A DNA stretch of 64,000 nucleotides, taken from Ceratorhiza oryzae-sativae (taxonomy: Eukaryota; Basidiomycota; Agaricomycetes; Cantharellales; Ceratobasidiaceae). Below the pieces are notes generated by a model. That model worked only from the letters and a program-made list of their open reading frames with translations, did no database searches and was not told the DNA's origin. This document shows positions 34,778 to 44,941 of this stretch, one piece after another. Numbering within the stretch: the first letter of the stretch is position 1; each line of letters starts with the position of its first letter. The position numbers and the translations under genes are program-made. The stretch lies in the NCBI GenBank assembly GCA_030998015.1, contig JARWMV010000043.1, positions 57,434 to 121,433 of the forward strand. Direction: 5' to 3'.

Positions 34778-36080
34778 TGTTATGGATTAATAACATTTTC
34801 TATTATTTTAGCCTGTTCTGCCAACCTCAATCCATGCCTCTGTAATGAAAATGTGAAATATTTGAATTTGGATGTGCTCCAAATTTTACTACTTTGTGTT
34901 CCATTTAATAGTACAAATTCTCTGCTTTCCCAAGCATATTTTATTAAGATTTTACAATAAGATCTCAGAGAAATATAGAGTGTGCAATATTTCCTCTTAT
35001 CAGGAAATAATGATTGCAACATTGCACTGCTCATATCTTGGCAACTGCTTACACTACCAAAGCAATCTTATGCTCTATTGATAGCAAATTTTTGCCAGTA
35101 TCTTCTGCCCAAAGGTTGTTGCTATCCACTGGATCCTTGTGCCAGAATGGTCCTGAGGATCATTAGAATCTTACTGGACCATCAATCAAGATCTAATGAC
35201 TCCAGTGAGTCAGGAGAGCTTCCAAATTGATCCAGAAGCTTCTCTGACTCACTTTATGACTCACTGAGATGTAGCCTCCATTCATTACATGTATATACTA
35301 TGATAATATGATCTACAAGCCAATAGCAGGTCTCAGATGCATCAATGCCTTCATCCACACCCTGTCTTTACTCTCTTATCCTATACTGGGCTAGGGTGTA
35401 CCCCAAGTATAGCAGTACCCTCTTTTGATGATCACACTGGCATGCATGTATCTATTTGGCTCTGGAATGCCCTCCTCAGGGTATAAAAGGACCTCCTCTG
35501 AGGCCCTTCCAGACCACCCCCTCCTTACTCAACCCAGACTGGTTATTGGTTTTTTTTTTCTTTCTATTTCTCTTGTCTGTGTGTGATTTCTTATATAACT
35601 AGTACTGAGGAATAAAGTACCATATTAGTTATATACTGTCTGATTCATTGTATCTTATATACAGAGATATATAAGGATACAATATTGCCTGATTGAGCAT
35701 GACATTAAGTACCAGCTATTAGAGGAAATCTAAGTACCTGTAGCTGAGGAAGTACACACATTAGGCAGCCCACCATCTATCCTATAAGCTATCCTTAAGT
35801 CTAGTATTAAGATTAGTATCAGTTAGTCCAAGCAACTAGGGCTGAACTACATTTAAGATATCTAAGGGAACCTGACCATAGTAGTCTTGCTCTTTATACC
35901 TATAAATTAGTCAGTTTACACTGTGAAAGATTAAGACTACCTTGAGTGTTACTTGATTGCATTGCAACTACTTTGAGCCTTCTTACTCTAGTCTAAGAAG
36001 TATTGAGTATGATTAGAGTATACTAACATATCTACATTTGCTTAAGCTCTAGATATTCAAGTGTACCCTGACCTTTAACA
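34778..36080 (-). mobile_element. 1.3-kb LTR family 1, copy 3 (old, inverted to copy 2)
   Basis: TGTTATGGATTAATAAC...GACCTTTAACA. It shares private changes with copy 2 (for example ATACTCTAATCATACTC where the others have ACACTAATCGTACTC) and has an identical 84-codon ORF at 34,780-35,034 versus 33,174-33,428. Copies 2 and 3 therefore form a long inverted repeat around 33,431-34,777. No matching duplication. Confidence 0.85.
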
Positions 36081-37191
36081 GTGACCATTTTGTAGTTCTG
36101 CATCATCCTTAATCCCATGCTGTATACTGGGCCATGGCCAAATCTTTGCATCTGGTTTTAGGTCTACACCAAACTCCCATTCTCATTGGGGTGGCAGTGT
36201 TTGCTTGTCCTACTCTCCTATGAATATGTCTTTGAATTCACTGTATTTGTTGGGTAGGACTATGGTTTTGTTTAGTCCTGACAACTGATGGCCTTGTGGT
36301 TTGTTGGCCCTTGCATGGATTGGTTGTGAAAGGCAATGCTTGGAGCAGATTTACAAGTTGAAGTCCAGCACTGTCTCTTCCCAGTTGATATGGTGGTTGT
36401 GGTATTTGAGCCACAACATGCCTAACACAAGGTTACTTTTTCCCATATTAATGACATAGGTGCTGAGTACCTCTCAGTGCCCTTGCATGACTAGTTTGAA
36501 GGTGCAGTATGTGTTGACTTGTCCTGAGTCAATTTCCTGGCTGTTGATAACTCTTAGTTTCCTGATGTTTTTAGTTTTTGAGTGGGGATTTGGTATTGTT
36601 TGACATGGTTTTCACACATGAATATAGAGGTGACACCTGAATCAATCATTGCCCAGGGACGTGATTTATTTACATTCATTTTCATTTTGTACATAATTCA
36701 ATACTGAGCCCAAAACAGCCTTCCAAGAACTGCTTGAGCTTAGTCTTTTAAAGACTCTTTGTCAATAGTATCTGGTTCCTCTACTTCTGCCTTGTGACCT
36801 GATAGCTTCTGTGAGGGGCATTTCACAACAATATGTCCCTTCCCTCCACAGTTCTGACAAATAATTGGCCACTTTCCTTTTCCAGCTGAGTCTAGATCCA
36901 TTGTGTCTGGGTACTTGGCTTTAGGTGTAGTAGGTGGGTGGTTGTCCTTTTGGATTTCCTTGAATGACACTCAGATGTTGGATGCAGGGTTGTCCCATTT
37001 GACTGTAGGAACAGTTTGTCCCTTGGTGTTCTGTCCAATCAACACAACCTGTCCCTTCACTGCCTTGCCATCCTTGATGGTATAGATCCAGCCCCCCTTG
37101 GTGAATTGTTCATGTGCATTGCTTGCTGAAGCAGGGGTAGTGGTTTTGGCAGTAGTGGCTGTGGCTTTGGCAGCAGTATGTGTTCTCCTGC
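36081..37191 (-). pseudogene. Gag C-terminus and protease remnant of an element-A-like gypsy
   Basis: On the minus strand, 37,187-36,740 aligns with the gag end of element A, with an intact knuckle CQNCGGKGHIVVKC. 36,730-36,100 aligns with the protease and RT beginning, with IDSGVTS. It directly follows an LTR end at 37,192, so the leader and first two thirds of gag are missing. Confidence 0.7.
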
Positions 37192-37556
37192 TGTTGACAA
37201 TGACAAGTCAGGCAACAAGTAAAATAGAGTAGAAAGAAAGAACTTGTATTTGACAAGAAGTCAAGTTCTTGAGGAGTCCTCTGCAAACTTGACCCAGTTT
37301 ATATACATCCTACAAGCCACATCATAACAAACAAGTCTGTACAGTGAGTCACATCTGATAAGAGATAGAAGCTGCTGTGGAGCTGTGGAATTTCACATCA
37401 AAGTTGAGATACATCTCAGTCAGCAGTCTAGAACATTCCATGAGTCATGTGATACAGATATACCTAAAAGGCAAGTATGTTTTGAAAATGATGTTGTAAG
37501 ATATAATAAATCAAGAAAATATTATGGAGTGGATATATGCATGTCAGTTCATGACA
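37192..37556 (-). repeat. LTR of a minus-strand element-A-like gypsy
   Basis: Minus-strand TGTCATGAACTGACATG...TTGTCAACA, 365 bp, with TATA box and the CTCAAGAACTTGAC segment. It is preceded on the minus strand by a purine tract (CCTTGAAGGGGCGAAT), so it is the 3' LTR of the pol at 37,557-39,039. It is followed without gap by another gag piece. Confidence 0.8.
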
Positions 37557-39039
37557 ATTCGCCCCTTCAAGGCATGGGGGTCATGGGGTGCCTTTGGATG
37601 TGACTTGACATAGTCAGCTAAGACTTTGGGTGCATTCACCAGTTCATTGTATGTTAGCCACTGGTGTTTGTCATACCCCAGCCATTTAACATAATATTCA
37701 AAGGCATCAGACCTCTTGTTGTATCTTGATTTGATGATCTGTTCAACTTCAAATTCTTCTTCTCCTTCAGGAGTTACCACAGGCGGTGGTGGAGAAACCT
37801 GACATCTATATGGGTTGTCCTTGTACTTGGTTAAGAGAGATATATGAAATACTGGGTGTATTTTCATGGTCATAGGTAGGTCCAATTTGAAGGCATGGGT
37901 GCCATGCTGTGCTACCACCTTAAATGGCCCAACCTTCTTGTGGGCCAGCTCCCTGGAGGCCTGCTGTGCCTGAATGTTTCTGGTATCAAGCCAGACTTTG
38001 TCCCCAACTCTGATGTTTTCTGGTGCCTGGTGTTTCCTATCATAGTACTCCTTAACTTTCTGGTTTGTTACTTCCAGAGCAGCTTTAAGTTTGTCATGTC
38101 CTTTTTGGAGCAATTCTGCATGATTGTCCACCAGTGGGAATCCTTGTTCTTCCTTATCCCCCACTGTCATCCTGGGTGGAAACCATAGTTGGCAAAGAGG
38201 GGTGACTTCCCAGTTGAGGTGTTGACTCCATTATTATAAGCAAATTCTGCTAGTGGCAGTAAGGAAACCCAGTCATCTTGACAGTCTGACATGTAATGTC
38301 TAATGTACCCTTCTACCACTTGGTTTGCCCTTTCAGGCTGACCATCTGTTTGTGGGTGATATGCTGTGGAGTAGGAGGGTTATGTCCAGCTGTTTATAGA
38401 GATGTCATAAGAACTTTGACACAAAATTGGGGCTGCAATCTGAGATTGTTTTTTGCAGTTTCCCATGGAGTTTCCATACATATGTTAGGAACAAGTTTGC
38501 ACAGTCCATTGCACTGGCTTCTGACTGGCATGGAATGAAATGAACCATTTTGGTAAGATGGTCTACTACTGTGAATATAGCATCAAAGCCTTCTGAGAGG
38601 GGTAGTCCAGTAACAAGGTCATATGTGATTTCCTCCCAAGGTTTTCCTGGTGCTGGTATTGGGTTTAACAGACCTGGGGGAACCTGATTACTGTGTTTGT
38701 TCTGAATGCAGGATTCACAGTGCATGACATATTCATTAACCAACTTTTTCATGGATGACCATACATATTTGCAATTTAGCAGCTCATATGTCCTGAGCTG
38801 CCCTGGGTGCCCTGCTGCTGGGTTGTCATTATGACTTTCAATTACCAGCTTGTGGAGTTCTTTATTGTTTGGCACATAAATCCAACACTTATATCACAGT
38901 AGTCCTTCATCCCATTCCCAGTCTTTGACCTTTTTGTAGTCATCCAGGGCTTTTAAGACTTTTGTTAAGTGCTCATCCCCTGGGATGGCATCCTGGATTA
39001 ACTGTTTGAGGTCATGATCTGGTGTGATTGCTTGCACCC
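37557..39039 (-). pseudogene. Integrase and chromodomain of a minus-strand element-A-like gypsy
   Basis: 38,875-38,405 holds the HHCC zinc domain and the first half of the core (ITYDLVTGLP, SDCSPNF). After a frame change the core ends in [13 protein letters not shown]. 38,170-37,544 is open and carries the C-terminal integrase region and chromodomain (VEQIIKSRYNKRSD, VKWLGYDKHQ). It resembles element A closely and is interrupted at 39,039 by LTR copy 4. Confidence 0.8.
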
Positions 39040-40347
39040 TTTTATGGATCACTAACATTTTCTATTATTTTAGTCTGCTCTGCCAACCTCAAGCAATGCC
39101 TCTGTAATTAAATTGTGAAATACTTGGATTTGTATGCACTCCAAATTGTACTATTTTCCGTTCCATTAAATAGTACAAATTTCCCGCTCTCCAACGCATA
39201 TTTTATTAAGTTTTCACAATAAGATCTCAGAGAGATACAGAGGTTGCGATATTTCCTCTTGTCAGGAGATATTGATTACAACATCGCACCGCTCATATCT
39301 CGGCAACCGCTTACGCTATCAGAGCGATCTTATGCTCTATCGATAGCTAATCTTCGGCAGTATCTGCTGCACGAAGATCGTCGCGATCCACCGGATCCTC
39401 GCGCCGGAATGGCCCGAAGATCATTAGAATCTTACTGGACCATCAAGCAAGATCTAATGACTCCAGTGAGTCAGGAGAGCTTCCCAAATTGATCCAGAAG
39501 CTTCTCTGACTCACTTTATGACTCACTGAGATGTAGCCTCTGTTCATTACATGTATATACTATGATAATATGATCTACAAGCCAATAGCAGGTCTCAGAT
39601 GCATCAATGCCTTCAATCCACACCCTGTCTTTACTCTTTTATCCTATACTGGGCTAGGGTGTACCCCAAGTATAGCAGTACCCTCTTTTGATGATCGCAC
39701 TGGCATGCATATATCTATTTGGCTCTGGAATGCCCTCCTCAGGGTATAAAAGGACCTCCTCTGAGGCCCTTCCAGACACCTCCTTCACCTCTACTCAACC
39801 CAGACTGGTTATTGGTTTCCTTTTTCTCTTTCTATTTCTCTTGTCTGTGTGTGATTTCTTATATAACTAGTACTGAGGAATAATGTACCATATTAGTTAT
39901 ATACTGTCTGATTCATTGTATCTTATATACAGAGATATATAAGGATACAATATTGCCTGATTGAGCGTGACATTAAGTACCAGCTATTAGAGGAAATCTA
40001 AGTACCTGTAGCTGAGGAAGTACACACATTAGGCAGCCCTCCATCTATCCTATAAGCTATCACTTAAAGTCTAGTATTAAGATTAGTATCAGTTAGTCCA
40101 AGACTAGGGCTGAACTACATTTAAGATATCTAAGGGAACCTGACCATAGTAGTCTTGCTCTTATACCTATAAATTAGTCAGTTTACACTGTGAAAGATTA
40201 AGACTACCTTGAGTGTTACTTGATCACATTGCAACTACTTTGAGCCTTCTTACTCTAGTCTAAGAAGTATTGAGTACAATTAGTGTATACTAACATATCT
40301 ACATTTGCTTAAGCTCCAGATATTCAAGTGTACCCTGACCTGTAACA
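39040..40347 (-). mobile_element. 1.3-kb LTR family 1, copy 4
   Basis: The first base pair is worn (TTTTATGG for TGTTATGG); it ends ...GACCTGTAACA. CpGs of the core are kept (39,280-39,430), so it is young. The flanks CACCC and GCAGA differ, and gypsy pol on one side does not continue on the other. This suggests recombination between two insertions or a deletion. Confidence 0.85.
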
Positions 40348-40473
40348 GCAGACAACCAGGTGACACAAAGTGGTGAACCCAAGCCTGTGATTAGGTCACT
40401 AAATGGAGGTATTATCCTCATTAAACTGTACTTCAAGAATACACATCAGGGCATAGAGACCAGGTCATGACAC
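40348..40473 (-). mobile_element. Fragment of LTR-like family 5
   Basis: Reverse complement of 9,734-9,860, ending in ...CCAGGTCATGACA. Cut by LTR copy 4 on its left. The next ~320 bases (40,474-40,791) hold nothing recognisable. Confidence 0.5.
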
Positions 40474-40791
40474 TATCCATCCACATGACAAGTGATAAGA
40501 TAACATCAACAAGAGCTGATAAGATAAGCTTAAGTACATCCAGGGCAGGATAAGATTAGAGAATCCTAATAGTATTATTTGTCAATGATTACTGCCCACA
40601 ACTTTAAACAAGTATATTGAATTTTTTCTGGATATTACAACTGCTGCAATCATGGATATACACTTGCACTATTAGCCCCCAAAACTTTTCCTTCTTTCAG
40701 GCATTCAAACTCACAACAATAGTTGATTAGTGAATTTAAACTTACCCTTGACTTCCTGTGTATTACTTGGCAGCAGACCACTCCCTGTAGT

Positions 40792-41271
40792 TGTCATGGC
40801 CTAGACCATGACCACAAATTTATTCTGATTTATTTCAATTTTATCTCATTCCTATTTTCCTGTTTTTGGACAAATCCCATTTATTTAGATATATGTGTAG
40901 AATTATTAAATGAGTCATGTGATTGACCATTGTTGATGTGGTGCCATTTCTTTTATTGTACAATTTGGTCTAGCTTCTTATTTCATATGTACAGCCTTCT
41001 TTGTGAATATATAAGGGAGAGTCTGAGAGCCTTAAGCCTCAGAACTCAACCTCCTGTTGAACATCTACCTACTACCTGTGCAGTCACCAAGCTAAGCAGT
41101 TTCTGCCCAGTGCTCTTCAGCACAAGTGCACCTCTATACCTCCTGCATATTGTTGCAACCCCCTTCCTCACTGCACATCCTCTCTTAGACATTGCAGTCT
41201 TGATCCTCAGGATTACAGCCCTTGGATCTGCCTTTGCCTCACAAGAGTTAGGTGTTACTGTTCAGGTTGTC
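40792..41271 (+). mobile_element. LTR family 2, 3'-truncated copy
   Basis: TGTCATGGCCTAGACC...CAGGTTGTCA matches 14,850-15,370. The TATA-like ATATATAAGG (~41,007) and the CTCCTGTTGAACATC segment are kept. The last few bases of the family are missing. Confidence 0.7.
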
Positions 41272-41375
41272 AGGGTGGTGTTTCCTTTTTTTCTACAAGC
41301 TGAACTTTTTTGGTTGGTGAGATTATATACTACTACTTGTTCTTCTCACTGAGTTGCTGTCTTGATGAGCATGTG

Positions 41376-41800
41376 TCTGTCATGACCTGACATGCATATA
41401 TCCAACATATAATATTTTCTTGATTTATTACAATTTTTAAGAACATTTTCAAAACACACTTTCCTTTTATGGGACAACTGTATCATGTGACTCATGGAAT
41501 GTTCCAGACTGCTTACCAAAGGTGTATTTCAACTTTGATGTGAAATTCCACAGCTCTGCAGCAGCTTCTATTGCTTAACAATATGGCTCATAGTATAGTT
41601 GTGTTTGTTTTGATATGGCTTGAAGATTGTATATAAACTAGGTCAAGTTCAATGAGGTCTCCTAATGAACTTGACCTCCTTGTCAATACAAGTCTTGTTC
41701 TCTTTCTGCTCACTGTCTTGCAACATGTTGTCATTGCCCTTACCTCCCTTGTCATCACCACCAAGTCACTCCCAGGCTCTGCCTCCATGATCTAAGGCAT
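41376..41800 (+). mobile_element. LTR of the element-A type
   Basis: TGTCATGACCTGACATGC..., with ACTCATGGAATGTTCCAGAC and TATA at ~41,630. It matches 33,431-33,770 best. The right boundary is approximate. Confidence 0.6.
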
Positions 41801-42134
41801 CCACACCATCACCTGACTTGTTGCTGTGACAGTGTCAGAGCCAACAACCTGAACAGTAACACCTAACTCTTGTGAGGTGAAGACAGATCCAAAGGCTAAG
41901 ATGCCAAGGATCAAGGTCACAATGTCTAGGGGTGGGCATGCAGCAAGGAGAGGGGTTGTGACAACACAGAGGGGTTTTTAGAGATACACTTGTGCTCTTT
42001 AGCACTGGGCAGAAACTGCTTGGCTTGGTGACTGTGCAGGTAGAAGGTAGATGTCAACAGGAGGTTGAGTTCTGAGGCTTAAGGCTCTCAGACTCTCCCT
42101 TAAATATTCAAGGTTGATGCAGTACATGTGAAAT

Positions 42135-42327
42135 TGTTGTAAGGACAAATGATTGTGACTCAGTTACTATTGTACTGCATATAGCTTTGTCTCTTATCTA
42201 CCTAGTTACTATTATCACTGTCACTCCTTTGTATCTTTTGTCTTATTGTCTTATATTGCATATATGTGCTATGTTCTGTACATTGAATACAATCCTATTC
42301 CACTACCTCCACTGCCCACTTCCAACA
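42135..42327 (+). repeat. 5' LTR of the copia element
   Basis: 193 bp, matching 47,942-48,134 with about eight differences, most of them in CpG-derived dinucleotides. Confidence 0.9.
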
Positions 42328-42340
42328 GGTTATGAGCCCT
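42328..42340 (+). other. Primer-binding site complementary to the anticodon arm of initiator tRNA-Met
   Basis: GGTTATGAGCCCT directly follows the 5' LTR. Its complement AGGGCTCATAACC is the anticodon stem-loop of fungal initiator tRNA-Met. Drosophila copia and several fungal copia elements prime from a half-tRNA at this internal site rather than from the tRNA 3' end. Confidence 0.7.
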
Positions 42341-42408
42341 GGTGGACTATAACTTACTAGCTGAAATACTGATTATCCACTTTATCTATTGCATTGCTGC
42401 CTTACCAT

Positions 42409-44839
42409 GTCTCCATCCGATACTACAACGTCACTGCCCCCTGCTAGCTCTGAGACCCCCAAAATCTTGCTATCAGTCAGGTCTGGCATGTACAAAATTG
42501 ACAAACTCACTGGCCAAGACAATTATATCATCTGGCATATGTGAATGGTCAATATTCTGGTCAACTGCAGCCTATATGACTATGTCAACAGAACAAAACC
42601 CAACCTGGGATTGAGTGACACAAAATGGGTGTTGAGTGATTGAAAAGCACTTAGCACAATTCATTTATGCTGCTCTGATGCTATCTCCATCCAACTTGTC
42701 TGATTCAAATCATCTAAGGAGTGCTGGGACCACCTCAACTTGCTCTATAAATCATTGTCCCTTCTGGGTCTCCTATCTGCTTGAAATTGCTTCTATCGCA
42801 TGGCTATGCATGATGATCAGTTGCTTGAAGACCATATGCGCAAACCACGCATTGCAATGGATGAACTTACCATCCTCAGCAAGACCTTGAACAAGCTTGA
42901 TTGTGTGCTACAAGTTGTTGGATCACTGCCTGCTGGTTGGCAATCGTTTATAGGCACAATATCCTGGTGTGTAGATCAATCCAAGATGGAAGAACACGAT
43001 ACATATGCATCTGACTTACTAGCTCATCTGATGGATGAAGAACAATGCAAACAAGGCACCATGACCAGATCAGAGGTTGTGATGTACTCCAAGCCATCCT
43101 CTAATTGCTCGAGCTCAAGCAACAAAGACAGCAACATGTGCCACAACTGTAAAAAGAAGGGCCACAAGATCACAGAGTGCTGGGCTGAAGGGGGAGGTGC
43201 ATACAAGCCTGGAGGAAACTGTCAACAACGTGGAGGCTGAGCCAAAGGCAAGAGTGACAAATCACATGCAGTCATCAAGATGGTGTGCATGGCCTATACT
43301 GGATCCATCCCCACTGGCGCATGGCTACTCGACAGCAGATTGTCAATGCACATAGTGTCAGACAAAATGCTATTCTCAAACTACATTGCCACTCCAAACT
43401 CTCAGGTTGGTGGCATAGATGGTGAAGCCCAAATTGCCAGTCGAGGCAAAGGCATGGTGGAATTACTAGGATCTAAAGGCAAGTGTACAACACTGCGCCT
43501 CAAAGACATTGCCCATGTGCTGAGTGCACTGCACAATCTGCTCTCCAAGGGCTGGATGACAGATGCAGGCATGAAATTCAATATGGCCAGCAATGCATTG
43601 ATGATCTGCAACTCTAAGGGGGTGCAGATTGGGAAAGTGATCAAGCGACATGTTGGGGAAGGCTCCCTATATGTGGTTGGACTTGAAGTCAAACACCTGG
43701 TAGAGCCTAGACAAGAAGTCACCCTGGTAGCGCGAATGTGGGACAAGTGGCATCAAGCATTGGGACATACATCAATGGAGTTGCTCCAAGTGATGGTGAA
43801 GGAAGGAATGGTCAAGGGGATGGAGCTGAAGGGATCGGCACTGCAAGAACATTTCTGCAAGGCCTGTGTGCAAGGAAAGCACAAGGTCACTCCCTTCCTG
43901 GCCATGTCTGAAACCAAAGTGGAGAAGGTTGGCAATCTTACAGTCTTGGACGTCTGGGGACCCACCTCTGTTGCCGCTATCAGAGGATACAAGTACTACA
44001 TCTCATTCACAGACATAGCTACACGATTCATGACACTCTATTTTATGTGTGACAAGACTGAAGTCCAAGACCGATACAAGGACTACAAAGCTTTTATAGC
44101 TAACCTACAGAATCGAAAACTCTGCACAGTCCAATTCAATAATGGCCAAGAATACCTGAATGCACCCCTACTAGCCCATATCACCTCCCAGGGCACCTCC
44201 TTCAAAACTACCACCCCCCACTTGTCAGCCCAGAACAGAATTGCTGAACGCTTAAACTGAACCATAGTGGATTGAGGGTGCACCATGCAGCTTGCAGCCC
44301 AGCTCCCCAAATACCTATGGGTAGAAGCATTCTGCCATGCTTGTTATCTCAAAAACTGCACCTATACATGCTCTCTAGTCGAAAAGAAGACCCCCTACAA
44401 GCTTATGTACAGTGTAAAACCTGATGTCAGTACTCTATGTGAGTTTGGGTCACCATGCTGGGTCCTAGATCAGAGTGGGAAGAATATGAAACTGGATGCA
44501 AAATCATACAAATGTACCTTTGTTGGTATTGATGTTGGTGGGAAAGCCTGGTGCTATTGGAGCCATGAGCAGCAAACGGTGCTGGTGTCTAGAAATGTGA
44601 AGTTTCCACCTACACTGCAAGCCAAAGAGCTGGACAGTGACAAGCCAACTGCCTGTGTGCCTGTTGAGGGGGAGGAAGAACCAGAATCCAAACCCAAGTC
44701 CAAAGTGGAATCAGAGCCTGCGCCTGCTCCTGCAAAGGCAGAACTGACAGTCATTGTCAAATCAACACCAGAAACCCCTAGCGCACCTACCAAGGTTGCA
44801 GCACCACCATCCCTACCTGATATAGTCAAACACTGGTGA
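42409..44839 (+). pseudogene. Copia Gag, protease and integrase
   Basis: Gag begins with ATG 42,409 and has frame changes and stops near 42,550, 42,630 and 42,780. From 42,800 the gag helical domain is open, ending in the zinc knuckle CHNCKKKGHKITECW (~43,140). After a stop, the protease site reads WLLDSRLSMHIVSD (~43,320), with DSG changed to DSR. The pre-integrase zinc domain (WHQALGH ... CKACVQGKH) follows at 43,745-43,880. The core has LDVWGP, FNNGQEY (usually DNG) and NRIAERLN (~44,240). A stop near 44,260 precedes a further 184 open codons that end in a Pro/Glu/Lys-rich linker. Confidence 0.8.
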
Positions 44840-44941
44840 CAAAACCTCCCACCTGTCCTGTATGATCTAGTCACTAAACACAGCAAGACTGTGAACCCGA
44901 ACGCTTGATTTGACACTTATGGGCTGTATGTTAGTGATAGC

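Noticed and set aside
32127..36080. LTR copies 2 and 3 as the two LTRs of one retrotransposon
   Set aside because: They are in opposite orientation; LTRs of one element must be direct repeats.
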